Part shown: one piece after another, positions 1-11,025 of the stretch | Layout: the number at the start of each line of letters is the position of its first letter | How positions within the stretch are numbered: position 1 is the first letter of the stretch | From: Isoetes taiwanensis | Taxonomy: Eukaryota > Streptophyta > Lycopodiopsida > Isoetales > Isoetaceae | NCBI GenBank assembly: GCA_021234155.1 | Contig: JAJEKV010000047.1 | Coordinates: 5,609,071 to 5,673,070, forward strand | Reading direction: 5' to 3' | Length of the DNA: 64,000 nucleotides | Program-made: the position numbers and the translations under genes | The notes under the pieces: generated by a model | What the model was told of the DNA's origin: nothing | The model's database searches: none | Seen by the model: only the letters and a program-made list of their open reading frames with translations

Positions 1-449
1 GGGCACTGGTGATAGCGCTTAGGGTTTCAACCCCATTCGTTTGCACATAACTTTTGATTCTCATGTCAGATTTGAGTAATTCTGGGGTCTTTAGAAAGCT
101 CGTTGCATGCTCTTTCTGTTGATATGTGGCTTTTATGATGATTCGACTATTTGGGCAGGGAAAATTTGCCTGACAGCTCTGGCCCTCTATTGGTGGTGTT
201 AAGGTTTAACTGCAATCTTCTTTTTGCCATAACTCCTACGTTTGGTGGTAGTTTTAGGCATGTTTGGGCTCCTTGGAAAGCTTGTGGAGTGTTATTTCCA
301 GTGATGCTTAAATTTATCAGAAGTCACTCTTTTGTGGGGGACAGTTGAGCTCTCTGAAATCTCAACCCCTTTTAGTGCTCTATATTCTCTAGAGATTAGT
401 GTTCAAGATGCCCACAAACTGACTGGTGAAGCTGTCCCTTCTTCTGTAA
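1..449. other. unassigned sequence left of the LINE ORF1 relic
   Basis: No coding region that I recognise. It may be the 5' untranslated part of the L1-like LINE whose ORF1 relic follows, since the same strand continues into it. Short open frames here have no protein-like composition. Confidence 0.3.
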
Positions 450-897
450 CGATCCCATGGTAGACCGCTCGAGTATTCGATCCTTGAATGTGCTTGTGGG
501 GCGTTCCCGAGACACCAACATAAATGGGTAGAAGCGACTACTCATAATCGTCTAGACAGTTTTGCCCAGTTGGTTAAGGGCATGTCGTTTAGGAACGTTA
601 CAGTTGGTATCAGCGCAGGTCTCAAGTTCGAGTCTCCATGGATGCCTGTATGCATGGGTAATTTGCAAAGATTTGGTAATCATTGTGACATGGTATAGCC
701 TTGGATGCTCGAGGATGAGCATAGTTCTAGTGGGAGAGACTTAACAGGCCCATGGTAGACCGCTCGAGTATTCGATCCTTGAATGTGCCTGTGGGGCATT
801 CATGAGACACCGGCATAAATGGATAAAAGCGACTACTCATAAACGTCTAGAGGGTTTTGCCCAGTTGATTAAGGGCATGTCGGTTAGGAACATTACA
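450..897 (+). repeat. two direct copies of a ~150-bp unit around a tRNA-like spacer
   Basis: A segment of about 150 bp at 450-601 recurs at about 748-897 with roughly 90% identity. Both copies start near the CATGGTAGACCGCTCGAG motif and end at AGGAAC(G/A)TTAC. The second copy runs into the LINE ORF1 relic. The end of the first copy plus the spacer contains a Pol III-like layout: an A-box-like stretch at 563-580 and a B-box-like GTTCGAGTCTC at 626-636, about 60 nt apart as in tRNAs with a long variable arm. This could be a tRNA-derived SINE head or a chance match. The duplication itself is directly visible. Confidence 0.55.
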
Positions 898-2688
898 TCT
901 TCTCCTAAGAGTTTGGTATCATCACTAGTGGTTGGATCTGAGGGGCATGAGAGGCAGGCTTCTGTGCATCTCAATCCGCTAGCATTGCCTCATGCTCTTG
1001 TTTCTTCCAATGGCATATGTGTACCTAGCTCAATTGAGGCAGTAGCTTCAGCTCTCTCCTATTCTCAGCTTGTTCCAGCTTCTGACCCTATGTCTCATGA
1101 TACTAGTGTTGGACAGGTGACTCTGGAAAGCTCTTCTGGAAAGTTGTACTTCCGAAGGCACCTCCGACACATGTTGGAAGTTCTCCAGAACAAATGAGAT
1201 TGGTAGCTCCTGCTCAGAAGAATATGACACATGCTACATCCCCAACACATATTGGGAGTCTCTCACATGAAGGCGGCCCTTCTAGACAAACAGAACATCC
1301 AACTCACGTTGGAGGTTCCTCAAGGCAGGAGGAGTTTCCCCCTCTTCCCTCGAGCAAGTATGGGATACCTTCTTCTTCAACCACGCTACATGTCTCGACC
1401 TCTACACTTTGGAGCTCTTCGACACAGTCGCAAGGGTTAAAGATGTCCGTTCTTCTGAGTGGCTATGCAAAGGTGTGTCATCTCCAGCCACCTCACTTCG
1501 TGTCTCATAGGTCATTGCCACCATGGTGGACAATAATAAGAAAGAAGTTGCATCCTATCTTCAGTAGTTGCAAGCCAAGCAGGACTTCATAGATATTTTG
1601 TTACCATCAGCTGAAATTGTTTATGAGGTTCAAGAGTGTAGATCAACCTTTGAGCGCTTTGGGGTCCCTTTGGTGCAGATCAGTCATGAAACTCAGCGTC
1701 CTCATGTGGAGCAATTAGTTGCATGCTCTATTGTTTGTTACTTCACTGGCCCCTTCTTGGTTCTGAAGCGCATGGGATCTTAGTTATCTGCGCATCTACA
1801 TAAATTAGGGCTTCATCCGTACCAATCTATCAAGCTCATGACCAAAGATCAGCGTTGTTTTCTCTTATTGTTTGAGTCTCCTGAGCCGGTGACTCAACTC
1901 ATAGAACGAGGTGTTGATCCTCTGTGGAAACATTTCTTGTTGTATCAACAGTATGTTCCGGGCTCTTTTCCAGGTAAGCCAGATGCCTTATGTGCCCCAT
2001 TCGGGATTGCTATTGAAGATTTTCCTCTAGAGTTTCAGGATTCTGAGTTCATTTTTGTTATTGCTAGTGAGATTGGACTTCATTTGCAATATGCTATAAC
2101 CAATGGCATTACTAAGATTTGTGTAGCACGGCCCATTCATCATGATTTGTCTCAGACAATTGTTGTTCAGAGTGGGCCCATGTTCTTTCCATTCAAGCTA
2201 CGATTGTTAAATGGCCCAGAGCTGGTCTCATGTTCCTTGAGGCCCCTCTCTTTGTTCAATATCGTAAGTCTTATCAGCAGGCTCCTCCAGTTGCCTCTGC
2301 TGCAAATCCTGCTCCTAGCTCTGCTCCTTCTTCAATGGATGTCTCTCATCCCCCTCTGGCTTCCTCTACATCTATTCCAACTGTTGATCCCACGCCTCTG
2401 CTACTGGATCAACAGAGGCAAAGGTTGGATGAGATTTAGAGGTCGCAAGAGCAAGTTGAAGAGGCTTGTGGGCAGTACATGGACATTGATCGTCGTGGTG
2501 CCCACCCTCCACCCAAGCATCTAATACCTGCTCTTTGTCAACCTCGAAAGTCAGCTAAGGGTTCTAACACCTCTGCATCTCAGCTCTCCTCAGCACTTGC
2601 GATACGTGATTCTGCTCCTCCTATTGCATATGGTCGCTTTGCTCCACTTCAGTGGGCTGATTTGGCTAAAGATAGCGTCGATGACTGA
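802..2688 (+). pseudogene. LINE ORF1 (gag-like, DUF4283-type) relic
   Basis: The reading runs through several frames. Frame 1 covers 802-1197. Frame 2 covers about 1568-2225, with a TAG at 1781-1783. Frame 1 resumes at 2230-2688, with a TAG at 2437-2439. The central part (about 2040-2140) reads like the plant LINE ORF1 domain DUF4283, with an IGLHLQYA...ICVARPIHHDL stretch. The last part is Pro/Ser-rich and ends with a YGRFAPLQWADLAKD-type tail, typical of ORF1 proteins just before ORF2. ORF1 products bind element RNA. One frameshift and two stops make this copy dead. Family assignment rests on motif resemblance only. Confidence 0.6.
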
Positions 2689-2916
2689 CATATGTAAAAG
2701 ACATAAGCAACACTAGTTCTATGTTGGTTCATGGCAAGGTACACATTTTTCTGATTTCTTTTATGTTGCTTGCTATGTTCGAGATGAATGAGGCGTGTCC
2801 ATGAACAATGTTGTCCCATTTCCTCTTCTGCCTAACCATACTATGACAGACACCATACAGAAATGAACCGTTGGACCATCTACTATTGCAACAAGTGCTT
2901 CCACTACAACTGATGT

Positions 2917-4387
2917 TGTGACGCTCCCAGTATCCATACGATGCTCCCATCGTATAGACATGGGACTTCCCCTCCCATGGCGACTAAATCGCCATGGCAA
3001 GGCCCTCCGTCATACTCGGACTACTTGGGATAGCCAAGTATCCGGGCGAGGAACACGGAGGTGTCATTCGTCCCACGTCCTCTGTGGGAAATCCTATACA
3101 GCGGAAGCATACATATACGTTAGCATACAATCATAATGCAAAATAATATACCACCATGAAGGGTGGCCCATCCATCATCATGGTAGAAAAGACAATCCAT
3201 TCATAACAACATGAAATAATACAATAACAGGGCACTACCCCGGGCTCAGACTCCAAGGGATCAACTGACGGCCAGGGTCTCAAGATATCAACAGACGGAA
3301 GTATAACATGGCATTGGCTGGCATAAGACAATGGCTAGGGTTGTCCACTCCATCCGCCCCTCCTGTGCACACTTTGCAGATAGGCTGAATCATGCTATGA
3401 CGTGCTTATAGCCCTCCGGAGACGCAATCCCGAGGAATCACCCTTCGGGACTACTCCGGGTTACATCTCCCCGGTCCGGTGGGGCAGGTCAGAGAGGCGT
3501 CTCCTCCCCGAGTATGATGGATCCCTGGGTGTGCTAGAGAACACGTGCCGCATCAGCGACCTCCGCATCCGTACCCGACTTACTCCCCTAAATCTAAAGG
3601 TCAGCTCACCAACCCGTTCGAGCCCAGGGCAGCCATATAGGCTCCCACCCTCTGGCCCAGAGAGTGTCAGACCCATACCCGACCCACACACAGTGACCAT
3701 CTATAGGCCTAGCACACTATAGGAGTCCCGTAGCCGCGCTAGGCAGGACCCCACTCCCGTTTCACCCTCATACACGTTGTCTGGTGCTGAACCACATCAT
3801 AGCATCCCCAGCTAGGTTGGCTCTTGTGCACAGGCTGCAGTATTGGGTATTAAGGGATCTGACTAGAGACATCTCTAATCCTAGGAAGCTTTTAGGCCAC
3901 TACCCTTCCCTTAATTCCCAATACACGGAAGAAGCAGAAAGAACTAATGTAATTACCATCCATGTATTCAGAACAATTCATAAAGAGAATTTAATCATTT
4001 CATCTACTCTAAGAAGTGTCAACAGAAAAGAACCCTATCTACTGACTAACCGGTGTCCTGGCTGGAGCCATGGTCACGGTAGGCATCCATCTCTCGAAAC
4101 TGGTAGGTAAGTGTTGGCAAAACAAGCTTAGGCTGCTGGTTGCTGCTCCTCCTCAATCCCAATTCGAATTTGGGAGAGAAAATGGGGTAGGACCCCTATT
4201 CCTAGGCCCAAAATGGTAAGTCCCTTCTGGCCAATCGATTTGGGCCAGGTGGCATCCCTTTGGCTTTATTAACATAGCTAATAAAAACCATTATGGGTAA
4301 CCCTCACTTGGACCATTAAGCCCATTGAGTCCTAGTGACGTGTCATAGTATGCATACGTATACTGTATAGATACCTGGAATGTAACA
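2917..4387 (-). repeat. chromovirus LTR (3' LTR relative to its genes)
   Basis: 1471 bp. Over the first ~185 bp it is about 96% identical to the LTR at 16201-17745, and the differences I counted there are all transitions. It lacks a ~74-bp block near its right end that the other LTR has. It contains a palindromic hairpin CCATGGCGA-CTAAA-TCGCCATGG near 2979-3001 and a smaller stem around ATACGAT/ATCGTAT just before it. Confidence 0.92.
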
Positions 4388-4400
4388 TTCTCCCCCCCTT
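4388..4400 (-). promoter_or_regulatory. polypurine tract (plus-strand primer site)
   Basis: On the - strand the bases directly before the LTR read AAGGGGGGGAGAA, a pure purine run abutting the LTR terminus. This is where plus-strand DNA synthesis of an LTR element is primed, and it fixes the element's orientation. Confidence 0.85.
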
Positions 4401-4699
4401 GGATTAATGTTGTCCTCAGCATTAGAGTTAGTGGAGAGTAAGTTACAGTAGAATAGAATAGAATAGAATACATTAATGTCCCTTGTGCCGTAAGGCCCCT
4501 GGACTTGTGTAGCATGGGCGAGCTCCCTAAAAGGGTGCTACTAGCACATCACGCTGTTTTAATGTAGCCTTTTCTGAAGGCTGACTTTTTTCCTTTAATA
4601 CCAGCACCCCGCTTTACCTCGGCTTCTTGGCCGTGCAGCGATGCGTCGTTATCAATCAGCTTTTAGCTGAGCAATTTGTGTGAGGCTATAAGACCCGTA

Positions 4700-5211
4700 T
4701 TGTACAGATCATATTACAAGCCCTCTTTCACTGTGTACCTCTCTGTGTCTGGTCATCATTCTTTGGATCGCATCTGCCAGATCCCGTAACGATTCCGTCA
4801 TCTTCATCATCCTGTGGACTGGTTCCCCCCACTTTATATTTCTATATCTGTCCCTGATGTCCCCATAGATCGGACAGTCGTTAATCATGTAGTTTTCATC
4901 CTCTATTCCCCCCTGTCACAAATTCTGCATATCATGTCCTCCCTGTCTATCCCTCTCCACCTGTCCTTTTCGATTCTTAGATCGTGACTTCCCATCCTGA
5001 ATCTGACCAGTATGTCCCTTCTGTTCTTCCCCAATATGTTATCCCGGTACACCTGGTGTCCCATTTGTTGGTCTGGATTAAAAACTTGTACGAGCCAGTC
5101 TGTCTTGGGTTTACATAACTTGAATTTATTGAAATAGGAAAGGTTTACACACGGAACAGTAGGACAAGAAGTCCTGTCGGAACAAAACAGTAAGAAATTA
5201 TTTTGAAACAC
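4700..5211 (-). pseudogene. LINE reverse transcriptase C-terminal zinc-finger fragment
   Basis: A - strand open frame at 5211-4903 contains RRDILVRFRMGSHDLRIEKD followed by a CRIC pair. The frame then shifts and continues toward 4700 with an IEDENYMINDC-type stretch. This is the characteristic tail of many non-LTR ORF2 proteins: an arginine-rich segment, then a Cys-x2-Cys...Cys finger. It lies in the 3' untranslated region of the chromovirus, in the same orientation, and no other LINE part accompanies it. I infer capture by, or insertion into, an ancestor of the element. Confidence 0.6.
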
Positions 5212-5599
5212 GTTCCAAAAGACAACTCAAGTTCAAAAATACAAGTTGGCCTACTACGTGAGGCCTCCATTCTTCTGCAGCTTACGAGTACGCTCTACTG
5301 GCCTGCAGAAGTGCATACATTAGTGTTTAAGAATTAAGTGAAAAAGTGTGGTTGAAGGGACCACCCCCTTAAAGAAATAAAAATATGAATGCAAGGGTCC
5401 TATCATGTCGTCTCGGCATAAGGAATGGCAATATTCCCATAATGGCCGTATACGAATGCGTCCTACCATGAATGCCTATATGCCCACTTTGCCCATCTAG
5501 GATACATGTAACCCAACCCCTAGAATGATTCGTGGTGGATCCCACTCGTATGACCCCTGTCACACTAAAAGAGAACTATGCTTACCCTCCGGGTTGGAG

Positions 5600-5840
5600 A
5601 TGATTGCATCGTGAATGGTCCGGCCTTGGCATTCTTTCATAAAGTCTGGGTAAGTCTTATCCAAATCCGCTTTAAGAACCCATGTTGCATCCTCAGTGGG
5701 TAAATGTTTCCACTTGACCAAATATTGCAAAATTTAAGTTCGACGGGTTTGTTTATAGGCACGATGAAGGAGAGCCTCGGGCACAATCTCCAACTGATCC
5801 TCAGTCATTTCCAGAAGTGTTGGTGTGTCAAGTATCTCTT
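5600..5840 (-). pseudogene. chromodomain at the end of chromovirus pol
   Basis: Downstream of integrase on the - strand, after a frameshift near 5850, the translation reads ALLHRAYKQTRRT, a stop, then ILQYLVKWKHLPTEDATWV. The YLVKWK...ATW core is that of a chromodomain. These domains bind modified histones and direct integration of chromoviruses to particular chromatin. At least one stop (near 5734) and a frameshift separate it from integrase. The domain defines the chromovirus branch of Ty3/gypsy elements. Confidence 0.75.
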
Positions 5841-6686
5841 CTAGATTCGGATGGTGCTCTTCTTAAGAAGGCTTACGTGGAAGACTTTATGGATCTTTAA
5901 ATGTGCAGGGAGATCCAATCGGTAGGCCTGAGGTCCTATCCGCTCGGTTATCCGAAATGGTCCCGCCCATCTAGGTGCAAGCTTCTTACAGTTGCCAATT
6001 TTAAGCTTGGCTTGCTTCACATTGATCATTAGCCAAATGGACTCGTCAACTTGAAAGTCTCGAGGAGTACGGTGGCGATCTGCTAGACTCTTCTGTCGAG
6101 CTCTTGCAGCTAACAAATATGCTCGAACCTCTTCGACTAGGCCTTGCATATCCGCAAGCAATTGCTGGGAAACCTCCACCTTGGAGACTGGGTTATGCCA
6201 CGTGTCTGGTGTGAGGCATTGATAGCCATAATTAATGATGAAGGGAGACATCCTTGAGGACTCCTGTTTGGTACTGTTGTAGGCAAACTCTACCAAATAA
6301 ATGTAGTCTGCCCATTGAGACTGTTTGTTCCAGACATAGTTACACAGCATATCTTCAATGATGCGATTGGTACGCTCTGTTTGACCATCCGTCTGCGGGT
6401 GATAAGCTGTGCTCATGGCAAGCTTAGTCTGGATAGTGCTGAAGAAATCCTTCCAAAACGCACTAACAAACTTAGGATCCCGATCCGATATAATGGTACG
6501 GGGCATACCATGCAGACGAAACACTTCCTTGGTGAAGAGCAAGGCGGTATCCAATGTAGTATCTGTGGTACGACATGGCAAGAAATGTGCCATTTTAGAG
6601 AGTTTGTCGACCACTACCATTAAGGCATCAAACCCTCTTAAGGTACGGGAAGTCCCACGATGAAATCCATGGTAATAACTTCCCAC
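5841..6686 (-). pseudogene. chromovirus integrase core and GPF/Y domain
   Basis: This 281-codon frame covers the DDE catalytic core: an Asp in MVVVDKLSKMAHF, a second in IISDRDPKF, and the Glu in the QTERTNR stretch. Later come KLAPRWAGPF and IGPQAYRLDLP, the GPF/Y domain of gypsy integrases, and the conserved end KIHKVFHVSLLK. Integrase joins the element cDNA to host DNA. The protein loses its frame before the chromodomain. It overlaps the preceding pol frame (6638-7522) in a different phase, so a frameshift lies near 6650-6690. Confidence 0.88.
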
Positions 6687-7522
6687 TTAGCATTGGGTAC
6701 GTCGAGGGGTTGCAATTCACCTGGAATACGCAACTGTTCTGCCTTTGTTTGTTGACAAGTCTGGCACTGCTTAATGTACCTGGCGATATGTTTCTTCATG
6801 TCTGGCCAGAAATAGCTGGAGCGTATTTTGAAATATGTCTTCATAAACCCCGCATGCCCTGCTATCAGACTGTTATGTGTATCATGGAGAATGAGCTTAC
6901 GAACTCCAGATGTCTCGGGAACACCTAATTTGTCCTTGTAATAAAGGAGTTGAGCTTCCTTCTTATAATGGCGGAAAGTCTCCCTCTCTTTATCGGTTCT
7001 GACTTCCTTAGATACACTTTGCCATACCTCTTGGAAATCCGGATCGGTAGGAAGGGTCTGCTGGATCTGTTTCCCAAACTCACTGGAGAGTGTGGAGATA
7101 GCATTACAATGCGTGCGAGTGACGAATGGATGCCTGGAAAGGGCGTCAACAACAACATTATGCTTGCCTAGTTTATAAATGACCTCAAAGTCATATTCCT
7201 CCAGGAATTCCATCCACCGTCTTTGCCTCAAATTAAGATGGGGTTGCGTAACAATGTATTGGAGGCTTTGATGATTCGTGTCCAACTGGAATCGCCTTCC
7301 CAGTAAATAATGCCTCCAAATATGCAAGGCACGCACAACGGCAAGTAGCTCTTGGTCATGTGTGGGGTATCGCTGTTCCACATCATTCATCTTTCGGGAA
7401 TTATAAGCGATAACTCGACCTTCCTGCATTAAGATGCCCCCCGTAGCAATTTTACTGGCATCTGTTGCAACCCATTTATCCTTCTGAGGATCCGGCATTG
7501 TAAGCACAGGAGCTGTTGTCAA
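6638..7522 (-). pseudogene. chromovirus RNase H and integrase zinc-binding domain
   Basis: 294 codons. The N-terminal part carries the RNase H signature DASKIATGGIL, then ELLAVVRALHIWRHYLLGR and the TNHQSLQYI segment typical of gypsy RNase H. It ends with KHNVVVDALSRHP. The second half has the HHCC zinc finger of integrase (HDTHNSLIAGHAG ... CQTCQQTKA). The upstream boundary is a stop at 7565-7567 that splits it from RT. RNase H removes the RNA strand during reverse transcription. Confidence 0.88.
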
Positions 7523-7564
7523 GGCATCTTTTAGGGCTTGAAAGTCGGTCTGTACCTTATCTTT

Positions 7565-8210
7565 CTAATGTGCCATCCAATCTCTAACCTTTTCATGCTT
7601 GGTGAGATCAGTTAAAGGTGCAGCAAGCTTGGCAAAGTCCTTGACAAATTTACGGTAATACCCACCCAAGCCTAGAAAATTGCGAACCTCAGACACGTTG
7701 GTTGGAATGGGCCATTCTTTGACTGCCTCAATCTTAGCTGGGTCGGTGGCAATTCCTTCTGGGATACAATATGGCACAGGTAATCCACCTTGGTGGTGGC
7801 AAAACGACACTTAGAGAATTTGGCATACAATTGATGACGTCTCAGTTTCTGTAATGCCAAGCGAAGATGCCGTTCATGATCTTCCAATGTCTCACTGTAT
7901 ATGGGGATATCATCAAAGAATATAATGACAAAATCGTCAAGGTATTCGCGGAAGACATCATTCATGAGCCGCATGAAGGTGGCCGGAGCATTGGTCAGGC
8001 CAAATGGCATGACTATAAATTCGTAATGGCCATAACGAGTCCGGAAAGCAGACTTATGGATGTCATCCTCTTTAATTCTTATCTGGTGATATCCTGAGCG
8101 AAGGTCAATCTTTGTAAAATACTTAGCCCCTTGTAATTGATCCATAAGCATACCGATTCTTAACAGTATGCTTATTTAGTTGCCGGTAATCAATGCACAT
8201 CCTCATGGTG
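7565..8210 (-). pseudogene. chromovirus reverse transcriptase, frame-broken
   Basis: The fingers and palm are at 8151-7672: [20 protein letters not shown], then [15 protein letters not shown], then the catalytic FFDD motif in [12 protein letters not shown] (usually YVDD, FIDD or FLDD), so both aspartates are retained. A second frame, 7810-7565, carries the thumb and connection motif [15 protein letters not shown]. Frameshifts lie near 8205, near 8155 and near 7800. The short piece between 8210 and 8155 encodes the [19 protein letters not shown] segment. Reverse transcription copies element RNA into DNA; this copy could not make the enzyme. Confidence 0.9.
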
Positions 8211-10397
8211 CCCTTTCTTCTTAACAAAGAGTATCGGGGCTCCAAAGGGGGAAACACTAGGCCTGATGAAGCCTAACTTGAGGAGTTCCTGTAACTGCTT
8301 CATAAGCTCGGTCAACTCAGGAAAACTCATCCAATATGGGGCCTTACTGGTAGGCTTGGTGCCTGGTTCCAAGGTAATTTCACACTCTACCCCTTTGAAA
8401 GGTGGTAGCCGATGGACATGGTATTCCCAAAGAATCATGGCTATTGCTGGAGGCAAGGCATCAAGAACTTCATCTTGTTTGGACTTAGCTTCCACGGAAG
8501 CAAGTCGGATCATGCCCGTGATTTGTGACTTCCTGAGAGCCCTATGCAATTGGCGTAAGGAAATGCATTGTATAATAGGGTTAACCGGCTTACCTGCTAT
8601 AGTAACTCGGGCTCCATTGGCCGCATTGAATGTAACCTCCCGTTTCTCACAATCAATGTTGGCTTTGGCAGCGGCCAAGAATTCCATTCCCACAATGAGA
8701 TCATAACGGCCAATATCCATTATTTCTGCTCCTAGAGCAACAGGTGCTCCTGGCAATTGAATGTTCAAATTGATACGGCAACCACGGGTGTGGCATATAG
8801 CTCCACTTGCCAACGTAACTGGACGTGGCTTAGACCTCAAAGGGGTGAGCTGTAAGGCTTCCGCCATTCTAGGTGATGCAAAGTTATGAGTACTACCCGT
8901 ATCCATAAGAATAACAAAAGGTTTACAATCTACTTGACCAACCGTAGAAATGACAGAGGGCTGGTGGTTTGCTTGACCGGTTTCAATGGCCGCATAAATG
9001 TGAGACTCACCTGTGATATAGTCAGGCGCGTCATCCTCAGTGGCAGTCTCCGAATCTTCCCAATCCATATCTGCTAGAGCAGCCTGCACTGTCTGTGTGA
9101 TGTAGGGGCATTCTTGCATACGGTGCCCCGGGCAGAAGCATCGATAACAAGCCCGCTCCTTACGCAACTGTTCTCGGGTCTCCTTAGGGATAGCTTGAAG
9201 GATATCCCTGAAAGCTCCTGCAGTGTTGGTGGGCTTCTCTGACACGGTGAAGGAAACCTTCTTATCAGTCTTCTGGTATCCCGCAGAGATGGGAGGTCCT
9301 GGACTAGGCGAGCGCCCTCTGTATGGTGTATACCCCTTGTTCGGAGTGAACGAAGAGGGTCGTGGTGGCTGGTACTTCGGGGTGTCTTCTTCTAGGCTAA
9401 GTGCTTTAGCCTCTGCTTCTGCAATAGTCTTAGGGTCTATAGCTCGAACCATCTTCCTTATGGTAAGGGATAAGCCCTCTATATAGTCTTCAATGGCCCT
9501 ACGCTCATTAATCCCTGGGACGTATAAGCGTAAGCGCATAAACTCATCCGTATAAGCCTGGACAGTCTTGTTTTTCTGTTCTAGGCGATAGAAAGTTTGG
9601 ATCTGTTGGCAACGATGAGCCTTTGGTACATAGTGTGATTTGAAGGCTTTGGCAAAAACTTTGTAGCGGCACCTTCCCCTCGTAAGCCCGTGAGAGCCTG
9701 CATATCCTTTCCACCAGATTCGTGCTGACTCTGTAAGATTGGTGGTGGCAACCTTGCCGATATCCTTGTCAGTCATCCCATATGACTTCCCAAACTCCTG
9801 CATTTCGTCCAACCATGATTCGGCATCCACCCCATTCCTGGTTTTCCCCGAGAATTGCGCGAGCTTTCGATTCTTCCATATGCTAGTGATGGCGGAATCC
9901 ACTGTTTTCTGGTAATCCTTTTTTATGGTCTTGGCATGGTCGGCCTCATCCTCAGAGGAATCAGAAGAGTCAGAAGACTCCAAGGCAGCATCCGAGGACG
10001 AGCTAGGGCGTGTCCTCTTAGATCGACTTGTCGTAGCAGGCGCAAGTGCAGGCTGCGGGTTCAGTGGAGCACGGATCTCTGGTCCATATTCCTGTGGCGG
10101 ATTCTGCTGCAATACGTATGCTTGGAGCTCAGTAAGCTGACGTTTCATAATGGTGAGCTCCTGTTCCGGGGTAAGACGGCCCGGTTGAATGGGTGTCGCC
10201 CAAGGGGGAGGGCGTGCACCGTCTAGATAGAACAAATCAAAGATAAGCATACTCATTCCATTTGCTATAACATTAAGAGTATAGAAGGAAACACGTTTGT
10301 CATTAAGATGAAACCCACAGTTACAAAAAAAACTTTTAGCTATGCAAACGGAAAAAAACAAGGTTATATGTAGACAAGAAAGGCCCTTAAACAACAA
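8190..10397 (-). CDS. chromovirus gag-protease open reading frame
   Basis: About 735 codons without a stop. It contains a Pro-rich and then Ser/Asp/Glu-rich N-terminal part, a retrotransposon gag domain (ARIWWKGYAG ... RQ-rich ... VQAYTDEFMRLRLYVPG), and one CCHC knuckle CYRCFCPGHRMQEC at about residue 420. A retroviral-type aspartic protease follows near residue 495 (ILMDTGSTHNFAS). The frame ends just inside RT (GAPILFVKKKG). The first ~60 codons may not be translated as such: a good splice acceptor (TTGTTCTATCTAG, last base 10223) would start an exon at 10222, just before the GARPPPWATP stretch. Gag packages element RNA and the protease matures the polyprotein. Confidence 0.85.
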   Translation of the reverse strand: MLFKGLSCLHITLFFSVCIAKSFFCNCGFHLNDKRVSFYTLNVIANGMSMLIFDLFYLDGARPPPWATPIQPGRLTPEQELTIMKRQLTELQAYVLQQNPPQEYGPEIRAPLNPQPALAPATTSRSKRTRPSSSSDAALESSDSSDSSEDEADHAKTIKKDYQKTVDSAITSIWKNRKLAQFSGKTRNGVDAESWLDEMQEFGKSYGMTDKDIGKVATTNLTESARIWWKGYAGSHGLTRGRCRYKVFAKAFKSHYVPKAHRCQQIQTFYRLEQKNKTVQAYTDEFMRLRLYVPGINERRAIEDYIEGLSLTIRKMVRAIDPKTIAEAEAKALSLEEDTPKYQPPRPSSFTPNKGYTPYRGRSPSPGPPISAGYQKTDKKVSFTVSEKPTNTAGAFRDILQAIPKETREQLRKERACYRCFCPGHRMQECPYITQTVQAALADMDWEDSETATEDDAPDYITGESHIYAAIETGQANHQPSVISTVGQVDCKPFVILMDTGSTHNFASPRMAEALQLTPLRSKPRPVTLASGAICHTRGCRINLNIQLPGAPVALGAEIMDIGRYDLIVGMEFLAAAKANIDCEKREVTFNAANGARVTIAGKPVNPIIQCISLRQLHRALRKSQITGMIRLASVEAKSKQDEVLDALPPAIAMILWEYHVHRLPPFKGVECEITLEPGTKPTSKAPYWMSFPELTELMKQLQELLKLGFIRPSVSPFGAPILFVKKKGHHEDVH

Positions 10398-10580
10398 GCT
10401 TAGGGCTGCGTGAAGGGGTACAGGATGGAATATCGAATACTCTCCCTCACTTCTCGGACGACTTTGTACCTAGCCCAAGCCTGAATTATAACATACTGAT
10501 AGTCCAAAGTAGGGCTGATGATTAACAAATTAAAGAGGTCGCGCAGTGCATAGAATATCTGCCAGAGGTGATCATTCCGG

Positions 10581-10889
10581 TCAGCAAAGGCTTCGTGCTT
10601 TAGTACAATCCCAATAATTCCAAGTGCAACGGAGTGTCTGCTGCAAATGCTCGAAGGCGTGATCGCGAAGGATGTTAACGATCTCGAAACCCTTGATGGG
10701 ATCGTAAGGCTCTCCTTCATCATGCGCTTCCTCCTCTTCATAATTTTCGTCATCATCTTCATATTCTCCATCCTCTTCCTCGTAGTCTTGTTCTGGCGGC
10801 GGCTCGTCCTCTTCCACTTCTTTCCATTGTTCTGGTTCCCCTTCTTCTTCTTCCTCTTCTGTAAGAAGGCAAGAATGGATATACAACAA
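10581..10889 (-). CDS. acidic exon-like ORF upstream of gag
   Basis: An open frame of about 100 codons whose first ~60 residues are mostly Glu and Asp. It then reads DPIKGFEIVNILRDHAFEHL. A splice acceptor consensus (CTTGCCTTCTTACAG) lies just before the Glu run, so it may be an internal exon of a spliced element transcript. I recognise no family. Acidic tracts like this often occur in chromatin-binding proteins, but that is no evidence of function here. Confidence 0.35.
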   Translation of the reverse strand: MLYIHSCLLTEEEEEEGEPEQWKEVEEDEPPPEQDYEEEDGEYEDDDENYEEEEAHDEGEPYDPIKGFEIVNILRDHAFEHLQQTLRCTWNYWDCTKARSLC

Positions 10890-11025
10890 ATGAATTATTC
10901 CTTATACTTCAAACTCTAGAAAGAGAAGGACAAGTATTGTAGGAAAAAAACAATTTGCTTATATTCAAAAGTGCATGAAAGATCAATGCAAGGTTACATA
11001 TTTTCGAGTAGCCAAAGGCTATACT

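Noticed and set aside
450-897. Direct repeats considered as a CRISPR-like array
   Set aside because: Only two long copies, no regular spacers, and a eukaryotic nuclear context.
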